DNA of 64,000 nt from Echinarachnius parma (Eukaryota > Echinodermata > Echinoidea > Clypeasteroida > Echinarachniidae): NCBI GenBank assembly GCA_037951105.1, contig JBAMJV010003253.1, positions 1-64,000 of the forward strand, in the 5' to 3' direction. Positions 1 through 10,381 of the stretch are shown piece after piece. How positions within the stretch are numbered: position 1 is the stretch's first letter; each line of letters starts with the position of its first letter. Under the pieces are notes generated by a model. It was not told the DNA's origin and ran no database searches. It was given only the letters and a program-made list of their open reading frames with translations. The translations under genes were made by a program, and so were the position numbers.

Positions 1-565
1 ATTAGAGTTGATCATGTCTGATAAGCGATATGTAGCCACAGGCGATGGCGTGGTGTGGCACAACAATTATTGGGGGCACACCTTAGGCTAATGTTTTCTT
101 ATTTTTGTTTTCCACAAAATTCCCCCACTATGTTTCTGTATTATTTGTTAACACTTGTTATTGGCGCGCACGTGCAACCCCCCTCCCCCCCCCCCCCTCC
201 CCGTGCTGCATCACTCAGTAGCTGCTGTTGTTATATTAATACTGATAATAATATAACACAGTATTTTGGCAATGTCAATCTAGTATAATATTCTAAAGCT
301 GAATCTTATCAAATATGACTTATATATATGTTGCGCAAGTTGGAGAGTAAATTATCCCACAACAATATTGCACAAACGATACAAGTGTTTACTACTGCTG
401 TAAACTGTTCATGAATACGATTCTGATGTTTAGTTTCCTACAAAAAGCTTAGTTGTAATAATATGTTCAGACACCTTCTCCTTCTTCTTCTTGAATTCCT
501 CCAGCCTGGAGTTGCATGCCAAAAAGTCAGAAAGGTATCTATAGGCATCCACAGAACAGTCTTCA
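1..565. other. spacer, no gene seen
   Basis: No coding signal is convincing on either strand. It holds a C-rich tract near 178-200 and AT-rich sequence. By colinearity with the sequence upstream of gene 1, this should be the 5' flank of another receptor gene lying off the left edge (inference). Confidence 0.4.
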
Positions 566-569
566 AAAG

Positions 570-965
570 TTAAAGGGGTAGTTCAGTTTTGGGTATAGAG
601 GGTATAGAGGGCGACTGCACGAAATAAATTGTTTTTGAGATAATGAAAACTAAGTGTAAAATTTGAAATGAGATATATTTGCAATGACATAGTAAACTTT
701 ATTTGATCAGAAATCGGTTCAGAAACGGCTGAAATATCAATAATATATCCGATTCGGAATAAATCTGGGGCCCAGATTTATTCGATGATATTTTTTTAAA
801 AAATGTTTAAATGCTTGCACTTTTTCAGAAAAGTTTTCTAGGTTTGAAACCAAATGTTTTTTTTGAGAGCGCCCATTTGTGTTTTAATTGCTCTTTTTTA
901 AAATTATGAAACAGGCTTTTTACTAGCGTCTTTGTAATTTTCTTATACTTTCATTCCATTGCGTT
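570..965. mobile_element. MITE family D, partial copy
   Basis: It begins TTAAAGGGGTAGTTCAG and carries the family's internal blocks, including a CGGTTCAGAAACGGCTGAAAT segment and a GAGAGCGCCC segment. The right TIR is not recognisable, so the copy is truncated or decayed. Better copies are at 19955, 20626, 21571 and 52696. It is non-coding. Confidence 0.7.
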
Positions 966-989
966 CGTGTATACTAACTGTTGTATGAG

Positions 990-1150
990 ACTTCTTCTTT
1001 ATTATGCACTTTTTGTCATGTCATCTGCGGTTTACGTCTATGAATTGTATGCGATTGCCGTAATTTGACTATTTTCATTGATTCCTCTTCCTCTTTCGCT
1101 CTTCTTTCAGATCAGAGTAAATGTGACGTCATATGGACCAAATCATGTAA
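990..1150. other. block similar to the gene 1 5' flank
   Basis: Several short blocks occur here in the same order as at 28960-29105: a GTATGCGATTGCC-like block, a CCTCTTCC(T/C)CTTTCG(C/T)TCTTCTTTCA block and a GACCAAATCATG-like block. In gene 1 that stretch lies about 1.1 kb upstream of the start codon. The similarity was judged by eye and is clear but diverged. Confidence 0.5.
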
Positions 1151-1554
1151 TATCCTTGTGTAAACTGCCGATGCCGTGATGGATGATTGCATTGATGATT
1201 GACAAGCGTTTTGGTTGTTTAGTGAATACGTTTTGTTATCATGTATTTATTCTGGTTCTCTTCGTATCCATATTTGGCTGTTAAATAATTTATGTTTGTT
1301 TCAATCGTTTTAGTGTTAGAAAGGATAAACAATATATTATATATTAGGACAATGTTGTCTAACAGAAGATAACAAAAGCAATAAAATACGACAGCATAGG
1401 CGTACCAGGGGGAGGAGGTTTGGGAGGTGTCAGACCCCGCCCCCCCCCCCCCCCCCCATCGCCAGTATACCATTAAAAACATGTGTGCAATAGACTGATA
1501 AATCGGGAGGATTGCCCCTGTCAGCCCTGCTGGAAAGAACACACTCATCCATAG

Positions 1555-1757
1555 GGTGAACGCAGTATGAACACACTGTGTTTCACAGTGTGGACCACAA
1601 TGTTCAATTCTAGCGTTTTCACAGTGTGCAAGCCAACTCACACTGTGAACACACTGTGAGCACACTGTGAAATTGCACACTCTAATATGAACGCAGACAA
1701 TACCACACTGTGCCGATAGTGCCTCACAGTGTGTTCACAGTGTGGGTTGGCATTCCA
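1555..1757. repeat. cluster of CACAGTGTG / CACACTGTG 9-mers
   Basis: About ten copies of CACAGTGTG or its complement CACACTGTG, in both orientations and irregularly spaced, fill about 200 bp. Neighbouring copies can pair as small hairpins. Its origin is unknown; it could be the inside of a decayed palindromic element or a cluster of protein-binding sites. Confidence 0.7.
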
Positions 1758-1779
1758 GGTAGAAGGGGAGGCGTTGATA

Positions 1780-2250
1780 TAATTATTAAATAGTAACTTT
1801 GTTCACATGTGCAAAAAGTAGTGAATAATAGTTAAACAAATGTTTATTGTTGTGATCTCATATGCCCACTGTGTGATAATGTCACGTCGAATCATTGATA
1901 ATAATTATTATGGCCAAGTTATGAGTGAAAATGGAGAGTGATATTTACTGATTTATTGCCCTGACTTTATACACAGTTACATGATTGCATAATTTTCCAG
2001 TGGAGAAGTAACTCTTAACGTACCAGGGATGTTAAAGGGACTTAGTAACATTGTCCAAATCTTCAAAATACAATTGGAATTCTAGCGGTTCCCTCATACC
2101 TAGTTGTATTCGTATTGACAATAAAATCAAGGGATATGTTTCGGTTTTTAAATTTCCCTTTCGTTAAAAAGATATTTACGATTGAAGTGTTCAGATGTTA
2201 AATAATCCAACGGGTTGGGAAAACAGTGTACAAAGTAAGTGCGATGTGTT
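1780..2250. mobile_element. MITE family E, rearranged copy
   Basis: It contains TTAAAGGGACTTAGTAACATTG at 2032 and an outer TAGTAACTTTGTTCACATGTGC block near 1790. Both also occur in the complete copy at 53605-54048. The order suggests a rearranged or inverted partial copy. Related pieces lie at 29100, 29805, 35045 and 36700. Confidence 0.6.
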
Positions 2251-2589
2251 TGCGAATATCACTTTGCATTTGTGCTCATTACTGGGCCATATAATGTTTA
2301 TTTGACTTGATTTTGTACACAATACCCTGTGGACATATCGGATAACAATATACATGGTATCAGCCATTCATCACTTTTTGCTCATGTTAACAAAGTTACT
2401 AGATCTATGACATTTATTTTTTATTGTAACTCGCAAAAATGCGAGCTTGGCACTGAAGGAGTTCAATATCCGCACACTTGAATCGTTCGTTGGTACGCGC
2501 TTATGACGTTTCATACGGTACCATTTGGAAAAACATGGCAGGCTCCAGTGGTCAGTCAAAACATTTGATAGCGTTTTCAAAAACATTTG

Positions 2590-2750
2590 TTATTATACAA
2601 ATGATGCACAGGCACGAGTGGATCGGTAAGAATTAGATGCACGAGTTTAACTTTGCAATGGTTTTAGACCATTCCAAAGTTAAAAGGGTGCATACAATTC
2701 TTACCGATCCACGACATATGCCTGTGCAGCATTTGTTTTATAAAATGAGC
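2590..2750. mobile_element. palindromic MITE family F
   Basis: The left arm carries AAATGATGCACAGGCA and GATCGGTAAGAATT; the right arm carries AATTCTTACCGATC and TGCCTGTGCAGCATTTG. The two fold as a hairpin of about 75-bp arms. A second, longer copy is at 63012-63235. No coding capacity. Confidence 0.75.
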
Positions 2751-2782
2751 GCAAAAAAAAAAAAAAAATCAGGCTAAAGTGA

Positions 2783-3061
2783 GCATGCATCAGAATTAGA
2801 AAATTCTATACAAACAAATTTAAATACAGGACTTCATACTTTAGCCTTGTTTCTAGATATAGAAAAGGCGTATGATAAATTATGGATTGAAGGATTGATG
2901 TTTAAATTAGCACAAATTGGAATAAGAGGAAAAATGTATACTTTTTTAGAAAATTATCTTGAAAATCGCACCTTTCAGGTAAAAGTGGGACAAATAAAGT
3001 CACAAATATATGAACAATGTAATGGGCTTCCACAGGGAAGTGCTTTAAGCCCGCTGTTATT
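2783..3061 (+). pseudogene. LINE reverse transcriptase, N-terminal piece
   Basis: It holds RT motif A (FLDIEKAYDKLW) and the GLPQGSALSPLLF motif typical of non-LTR reverse transcriptases. The frame stops inside the foldback insert just after LLF. The matching continuation, with the YADD catalytic motif, resumes at 3625 in the same frame once the insert and one TA are set aside. No upstream endonuclease domain is present. Confidence 0.85.
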
Positions 3062-3063
3062 TA

Positions 3064-3622
3064 AAGGGCAATGAAACCCAAGCAAAATGTTGCTTTCATA
3101 GTCTTGAAGAGATTAAGAAGAATAATCTCTGAAAGTTAGAGCATAATCGGGTAAGAAACAAGAAAACTTCGGCTCTTTGAAGATGTCCATTTATTCCTAT
3201 GGGGAACTCAAATTGGTAACGCACTCTGATAAGTGTGTGGACAACTCCCCATATGTTTTGTACACAAATGTTCCCATTTTTACAGTTTTCTTCATAATCA
3301 CATTTTCCCATTCCCCCTACTCATGATATGTTATGTATAAAAGCATTCTACAAAACATATGTTGAACTCGAACGAAGGGTAAACATACATTTTGAGAAAA
3401 TTGAACAAAACTAAAATTTTGTGTACAAAATGTATGGGGAGTTGTCCACAACTTTGCCAGAGCGCGTTGCCAATTTGAGTCACTCGAAGAAATACATAGC
3501 TCTTTTCAAAGAGCCATAGTTTTCTTATTTCTTGACCGATTGTGCTCAAATTTTCAGGGACTATTCATTATATTTAGCGTCTTATAGTGCATACAACAAT
3601 TTGTCTGGATTTCATTGTCCTT
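3064..3622. mobile_element. foldback MITE inserted in the LINE
   Basis: A 559-bp element with ends AAGGGCAATGAAACCC and, inverted, AAGGACAATGAAATCC. The two halves are imperfect inverted copies along nearly their whole length; both carry GACAACTCCCCATA and TGTACACAAA blocks facing each other. It is flanked by TA (or TTTA) on both sides. Removing it with one flank copy restores the reading phase of the surrounding LINE, so it inserted into an intact RT frame. Confidence 0.85.
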
Positions 3623-3624
3623 TA

Positions 3625-4457
3625 ATAGTATGATGAAAGATATCCCTGTCGTCCCCGGAATACAAATATCTTTGTATGCAGATGACTGCGCTGTTTGGAT
3701 TTCAGGGATGAATTTATTTGATATGACAGAACAACTACAGAATTATATTGGAATATTACAAAATTGGTTCCATAAATGGAGATTTAAGTTATCAGTACAC
3801 AAAACAGTTCCTGTCTTGTTTACTAGAAGTATACATTTAGAATATCCTATTTTGAAAATAAATGATGAAGATTTAATGTTTAAAGAAAGTCAACGATTTT
3901 TAGGAATTATATTTGATAAACACCTTACTTGGCAAAAACATATTGAGAATATAGTACTAAGATGTAAAAGGAAATTAAATATACTTAGAACTTTAACAAA
4001 AACGGAATGGGGAAGCTCATCGAAATCTCTCTTAATGGTATACAGAGCAATGATACGACCTCTTTTGGATTATGGATGTGAGGAATATAATAGCGCCTCT
4101 GACACGGTCAAAAAACCTCTTAACTCAATTCAATTTCAAGCACTTCGGATATGTGCCGGTGCACTCCCTTCAACGCCATTAGCATCTTTGCAAGTCCAAA
4201 TGGGAGAAATGCCTCTGGACATTAGAAGAAATTTTATGACAGAAAAATATAAATTTAGTTTGCAGAGACACTTAGATCACCCATTGTTAAAAGTTTTTCG
4301 GCCAGATTGGCAAGTGAAATTAATTATGAAATGTAAAGCAGGAAACAGACCTTTTGCATGCAGAATAAGTGATATCGATAGTGTCTCTGTTGAACCTTTT
4401 TTGTCATCTCCACTACCTCCGTGGCTTCTTAGCCCAGCACATAATCTATTGAATTGA
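3625..4457 (+). pseudogene. LINE reverse transcriptase, C-terminal piece
   Basis: It contains the YADD catalytic box (ISLYADDCAVW), an FLGIIFDKHLTW thumb motif and a long RT connection region. It ends at a stop at 4455-4457 just before the RNase H region, where the continuing frame is shifted. Confidence 0.85.
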
Positions 4458-5393
4458 GTCAAGAATTCACAAAGGATAATAACCCAGCCTACCTTCAACA
4501 AAAAAGTATTGAATTAATTCAAAAGAAATGGTCAGCACAATTGCACATATTCACGGATGGTTCAAAGGCACCCGGTTCAGGGAGATGCTCAGCGGCTTTT
4601 TATGTACCGGCCTTTTCATACTCACAGTCGAAAAGTCGAAACAGATTTTACATCATCATATAGAGCAGAATTGGCAGCAATCGCTTTAGCTCTGGATTGG
4701 TTACAGTCTGTTGAAGTGTATGTTGGAGTGGTAATCTTTTCAGATTCTTTGAGCTCACTCATGGCGTTACAAAATAATAAAATTTCAGAATCATTTGTAT
4801 TAGAGATTGTGAGTATTCTTACAAATTTAGATAAGACAGGTACAGATATCTTTTTTGAATGGATACCGAGTCACTGCGGAGTAAATGGAAATGAAACGGT
4901 GGATTATTATGCAAAACAAGCATTATATAAAGATATTGAAATATGTAATGGTCTTGCTCTTTCAGAATTAAAGACAATTTTAAATGAACGAGCCGTAAAT
5001 ACATGGCAACGTCGATGGGAAGATTCTAATTATTTTTTAAAAGAAATACAGCCATTTGTTAAACAACAGGTTTTGTGTAATTTAAATAGACAATCTGAAA
5101 AGATTTTCAGAAGACTACGTTTGGGAATTTTAGGCCTTCATTTTGATTTATATAAACTTGGGATTCACCCCACAGGAAAATGTGATTTTTGCTCTTCGTT
5201 AGAAACGGTCACTCATTATTTTATGGAGTGTCGTAGATATTTGATTGAACGAGCAATGATGTTCGTTGAAATTAATATTTTTGAAAATGATATGAAAATG
5301 ATTCTTAAATCCACAGATATAAATGTTCAAGCGGCTATTGTCCGTTTTGTACAAAGGACAAAACGATTCGCTATACAGCAAACTTTCGTGTAA
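4458..5393 (+). pseudogene. LINE RNase H and C-terminal domain
   Basis: RNase H motifs are visible: FTDGSK (first Asp), YRAELAAI (Glu), FSDSLSSL (Asp) and WIPSHCGVNGNE. A frameshift near 4640 splits FTDGSK from the rest. After it come a basic linker and a Cys/His cluster. Presence of RNase H separates this element from the other two LINE fragments in the window. Confidence 0.8.
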
Positions 5394-6204
5394 GCATAAT
5401 ATTAGTTTTATGTTTCTGTAAAATATTATAATATATACACTATAATGGTCTGTTTGTCTTTGGTTCGTTTTCTGTCATACCAATTTACTATTATTATTAT
5501 TATTATTATTATTTTTGCACCCACTGCACTGCACGTTATTTAGTGTGAGCCCACAATGCTTTGCTTGATAAAAACCTGACTTGGATGAGGCCGAGAGCAT
5601 ATAAGTGTGCGATCGCGCTACATTTTGTTTTTGTTTCCTTGTGTAAGGCTAACGCCCCCCTCTCTATGCCAGAGTGACCTAGGTGTATGTCGCCTTCTCT
5701 GATCCTCGACAGTATTATGCGAGTGAACAGAGGGGTGCGTACCCCGAAAGCCTAAGAAACGTACTTTGAGGGCTGGTAAGACGGCATCATGTGACAGGGG
5801 AGGGATCAGTGTTGCTAATTACATTTGGACAGTGGTGCGATCGCCCAATTGTATGTATTCTCAAGCCATGGAGACCTATTTAGGATATCTAGATGTAGCT
5901 CCTGGCCATGCCTCGATAATTCTTTTATGCCTTGAAGATTTGTCAAAAAAACACAAAAACCCTATTATTTATATTATGTGTGAAAAAAAAAGAGAAAATA
6001 GACAAAATAAATGCATACTTGTATATATAAATATTGATGATATAAATACATTGAAATTTAATTTTAAATAAAAAAATGTATGGTAGTTGGCGACAATAGT
6101 CAGCATTGACTAATCGCCATAAAAATTAAATAACAACAACAACATCAGTAAAAACCTTTACACACTAATTGACCAATCAGAATGCAGGGATTCTTCTACC
6201 CATT

Positions 6205-6440
6205 TTATAATTCCATTATAAGTGATAGCGACGAGGAAATAAAGTAAAGTTGCAATTAAGTGCAAGTCAGATCGTGACTTTGAATTGAATGGAACAATAA
6301 TTTAAATAGTTGATCATGAATTGAACAAGATTTTATTTTTAACAAAAGTTACAAACATTTTCAAGCAAAATAGTCGATAAACATCAAGATCATTACATAA
6401 AAAAGCATCAATAAGATAATATAATATGTACATGTCATTA
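6205..6440. other. spacer block shared with 37060-37450
   Basis: TTCCATTATAAGTGATAGCG, CGACGAGGAAATAAAGTAAAG, TGATCATGAATTGAACAAGA and AATAGTCGATAAACA occur here in order, and with small changes at 37060-37450 downstream of gene 2. This is one of several colinear blocks showing that the 3' flanks of the two genes are paralogous. Confidence 0.7.
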
Positions 6441-6500
6441 CTCATTGAAGAAGGTTAATGAAGTTCCTGGAAAAGGATCTAAGGGGTTTTCAGACCCATA

Positions 6501-7467
6501 GGCCCGGATTCACAAAGGAGGTTTGTAGGAGCTTTGTACAAACCATGGTTCACATCTATGGAGTGCTTCTCGTATACAAGTAAAACAATTCATAATTTCT
6601 AATGATATGACTGTTAGTGCTTGCTAACCAGCAAATTTCACCATGTGAGAAGACAAACATTTATTTGGCATGTTTGGTGCATTTTGTAAATGCGTACCAT
6701 CAACATTGTTAAAGGGAGAGATCCACTTTTGCAAGCCAAAATTCAAAAGTTGCGAGGTTATTGTCTTATATGAAAGGAAATGTCATTTAATAGCATGCCT
6801 GAAAAAATTAGGGCTTAAATCTTTTTTTCGTGGAGTTATAGACCTAAAACTGAATAAACTGAGGGACGTCGGTTAATTAGGTACATACGTATTTTCGGCC
6901 GGTGAGTAAATTCGTACATAGATTTCACGGAGTGCCAGATTGGTATGCATGACCCCTACGTGACCCGCGCTAGCTACGTGACCCGCGCATATGTACTAAT
7001 GTGTGAGCGTTTACCAAGAAAAATACCCAAACATCGCTTAAACTGACTACATGTAATTATATATTCTTTCTTTTTGAGATCTTTTTCCGTGACATACGTT
7101 AAAAAATGTCGGCTTCACAATACCTTTACGAGAATTAGTACTATATTGTTGTAATATTATGCTAAATCAGTTGAACTCCTTTATTGACCGATATATAGTT
7201 TAAATGGAGGGACGCATTCGTTTTTCATTCGTAGAATCCAAATTAGAGGGCTGTTCGCTCTGATTTTTTTTTTTGCGTGTTACATTGATCCCCATCCGTC
7301 AACTGAAAGCTATTCAGACGTTTTGTAAAAGTGGACCTGTCCCTTTAACAAGTAAGGAGTTTACATTCTTTCTCCATCAGTGTACAAATGGCACTCCATA
7401 GATGTAGACCATGGATAAACCATGGTTTGTACAAACCTCCTACAAACCTGCTTTGTGAATCCGGGCC
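6501..7467. mobile_element. TIR element A, hosting element B
   Basis: The left end GGCCCGGATTCACAAAG and right end CTTTGTGAATCCGGGCC are perfect inverted repeats. The arms extend to about 80 bp with mismatches (GGTTTGTA...CAAACCATGG facing its complement). ATA flanks both ends. The interior is mostly the separate TTAA-flanked element B, so element A itself is short. Confidence 0.8.
6713..7344. mobile_element. TTAA MITE family B, copy 1 (632 bp)
   Basis: Ends are AGGGAGAGATCCACTTTTG and, inverted, AGGGACAGGTCCACTTTTA, flanked by TTAA at 6709-6712 and 7345-7348. A second copy in opposite orientation at 44895-45526 has the same 632-bp length and TTAA flanks. TTAA with short AGGG-type ends suggests mobilisation by a piggyBac-like transposase (inference). 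No ORF of note. Confidence 0.85.
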
Positions 7468-7474
7468 ATATAAT

Positions 7475-9060
7475 TCGATTGGAGTATTTTCAAATCTGTG
7501 TGACGTCAACAAAGTACTGATTACTGATTGGACAAGGCAAATATTCATTGTAATACATACAGATTCATATTACACTCATTAATGGAACTTATAAGGGGTT
7601 TCTGGACCTAAGAAATATAATTTGGGGTGTCTGGACGTAAACAACACATAAACATACTGTTTCTGAAAGGACATGACCAAAATGCAATGTAAGACATAAA
7701 TAGATTCATATTACACTGACTAGGGGAACTTTTCAGGGGTTTCTGGACCTAAGAAACACAATTGGAGCATTTTCAAATTTCTCTCTATAAAAGTGTCCGA
7801 CATCAACTATTCTTAGTCCACTATTTTCATATTTACAAACAACTTGTTTTCTGTGTATTATAATAATCTATATCTATTTTCCCTATTCTAAATTATGTAC
7901 ATTTCATTATAAAAACCTGTTTTACCTCTATTATACTGATATAGTAAAATCAGATACCAACAATACACTATAAAGAATTCATATTCTTATGTATTGTATC
8001 GTTTTTAATTTGTTATGTGTTTTATTGTTTTATTATTTTGTTCGTTTATATTTTGTTTTAAACTTTCAAAAATAACATTGAATGCCATTTGCAGAATGCA
8101 AAATACAAATTGTATAACGTTTTAAATAGTCTGAACATTTCAATGCGTTTTTGTACATAACTGAACGTACAAGTTCATGTTGTTTGTATGACACGTGACG
8201 TAAAATGAGACGTGACACATTAACCGTATATATTATGCATTCAAAAGATGCACATTACTCTACAGAACACGGATCTGAAGCAATGTGATGATATCATATT
8301 GCTTGTTAGTGTAATTGTGGACTTACAGTAGCTAGATCGCGAGGTTTCCCACCTAGGTTGTGATCCTAGAAGGTCCTAAAAGACATTTCTGGTGCACAAC
8401 CTTTTATAACATTCCATGTATGATATCCTAAAAAGGGGGGGGGGGGGGGGGGGGGGTGTTGCTCCCTGGGTATACAGTACAAATGTGTACCGATATGTGC
8501 CTAATACAAATCGATGGACGTGGGGTGGAAAAGCGCCTGCACATGCAGTGTAGCAAATTCTAGCCAAAAAAATAGCATCAATGGAAAGCTTAGGTTTGGG
8601 TGGACATTGTGAAATTAACACCGCTGCGGGAATCGGCTGGAATCCTAACAAACATGCTACTTTTATAAAAACATTGATTTTATTTCCTTTTTTGTGAAAT
8701 TTAGTGCTCATTTCTGCCAAAATGAAGCTTTTATGAATTTGGTTATTGTATTTTCTTATGGGTTACTAATAGGCAAGAACTGCATGCAGTATCAAGTTGA
8801 TTACATTTTCCATCATAAATTCTTAACGCCTTTTGTAAAGTTGCCTCTTTTATCATTTTAGGAGCAACATTCGGATTTTCCCATGCTCACAGGGGTATAT
8901 GACACTTTTAAAACTCGCTTGATATTACAATATGGGTGGGAAAATATTCTTTAGAATGTTTTCTTCCCCAAACGAATGAAAAGATTTGAAAATTTTACAT
9001 TCGCTAATTTTGAATTTTGGCACACTTTGAGGCGATTCTGGCGTAGCGACGCGTCGCTAC
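7475..9060. other. gene 1 downstream spacer
   Basis: No gene is seen. It holds a diverged direct repeat (ATTCATATTACACT... followed by GGGGTTTCTGGACCTAAGAAA near 7563 and again near 7690) and a poly-G tract near 8436-8456. A GCGTAGCGACGCGTCGCTACGC palindrome lies at about 9042-9063. Confidence 0.5.
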
Positions 9061-9290
9061 GCCACTGATTAGATTATAGGATGTGTGGCCTATATACAAT
9101 GTTTCGTTTATGAATCAATAGTACTGCTAAATATAAATACGTGTATAAACATATAAACAAACATATCGAGAACATTTAAATCAAACATAATATGAACACC
9201 ACTATATACCTTGGCAAAATATTATATACAATTGAATGTACAGAACTGTTTATGACATCTAAATAACTTGTTGGCTATACGTTCAGTTTT
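9061..9290. other. spacer block shared with 37600-37860
   Basis: GCCACTGATTAGAT, GATGTGTGGC, CACTGTTTCG-like, GTACTGCTAAATAT and CGAGAACATTTAAATCAAAC occur in order both here and at 37600-37860. The last block appears again at 38850. It lies about 0.3 kb downstream of the gene 1 stop and may be 3' UTR of a long transcript (inference). Confidence 0.7.
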
Positions 9291-9597
9291 TTGGCCCTTA
9301 GCAACTCGTAGTTTTAATAAATATTAGTATTACAAAAGCACTAAATTTTATCAAGATTCAATTCGGCACTGAAAGGGATAAAATACACTCCTCTCAATAC
9401 ATATTATAATACGTTTGATACATATAACTGTACGTAACCTAAACAAACATTTGTATACATTACATAAGTATATGCAATAAATGCGACCACCGATTAGTGC
9501 CTCGTCCACCTGTATTTGTATTTGCATTTTTTTTTTTACTTTGGTGTTCATATCAGACCCTGATTTCAGTAGACCTCATGTATGTATATTACAAGTA

Positions 9598-10381
9598 TTA
9601 AATCACATTTGCGCGTGAGCGCTGTTTACCGACCATTTCTTGGTTGACGTACTTGTCGTTGTCATGATTGTCCTGAGCAAGTCGGCTAGATTCGGAACCG
9701 AATTGAACGGGAGTGGGTGGCTCTGGGATCACTCTCTCGCCCGACCCGCCAGGCTGAGATTTGTCGGAGCTGTTAGAGTTTTGGTTGGTTAAAGCAGCTG
9801 CTGGTGAAACGGATAAAGATGAGAGATCTGCATACTCGTAGATGGGAGGCGAATCTATCTCGGTCGGCTCATCGAGGCGAGCGCGCTGGTCCAATGGTTC
9901 TCCGAGGCGAGCGCGCGGGACCAAGGTGTCGATGTAAGTGTATTCGTGATCCGCGTCTTGCGCTCCAGTGTCTCGACCTGGCGCGTATCGGCTAGAAGGA
10001 ACTTGGTCTGTTAAACTCTTGCTGTTTTCCTCACCTTGATGAATAGGAGAGCACGCTTGCTGTATGTGCGTGGCCTTATCGGGCAGAACTTGTTGACCGG
10101 TTTGTCTAGCCTTTGCTAGTGGGACTAGATAATCGTCGTCTTGTGTTGTGCCCCTCGTCTCATCAACCTGACTATCTTCGTCGGCGTCCCTCACGAAACA
10201 TTGATTGACGTGGCTAGTGGTCGCTGTGTTAGTAGGAATTTTGGTGCCGTGTGAGACTGGAACTGGCTGATCGGATTGCTGCAGATGCTGCGGCAGGATC
10301 ACTGTTTCGGTTGGAGGGGAAAAAGACGCACCTGCTGTCTTGGTGGTTGTATTATCTGGCTTCTTTTTCCTCCGAATTGCA
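9598..10381 (-). CDS. gene 1 exon 7: cytoplasmic tail
   Basis: The acceptor is TTTCCATAACAAACAG. The first base completes a Cys codon with the transmembrane exon, then AIRRKKK follows as a stop-transfer signal. The 260-residue tail is hydrophilic and acidic with seven tyrosines: DDDYLVPL, SRYAPG, EYTYIDTL, IYEYADLSSL and DKYVNQEM. A short duplicated element, RARLGEP / RARLDEP, lies between the third and fourth groups. The stop TAA is at 9598-9600. The spacing of the YxxL motif is not a classical ITAM. Only one stop-free frame spans the exon. Confidence 0.9.

Larger units (their letters stand above)
2783..6145 (+). mobile_element. 5'-truncated non-LTR retrotransposon (RT + RNase H)
   Basis: A reverse-transcriptase reading frame opens abruptly at about 2783, next to an A-rich stretch, so the 5' half is missing. 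The order is RT, RNase H, then a C-terminal Cys/His segment (CDFCSSLETVTHYFMEC), which fits RNase H-bearing I-group elements. The frame is broken by frameshifts near 4455 and 4640 and by an inserted foldback element at 3064-3622. The 3' untranslated region probably runs through a (TTA)n run near 5485-5510 to an AACAACAAC tail near 6140. It is a dead copy. Confidence 0.8.

Noticed and set aside
8376..8720. 114-codon minus-strand ORF with a poly-Pro stretch
   Set aside because: The proline run is a poly-G tract; no domain, no splice context and repeat-like surroundings.
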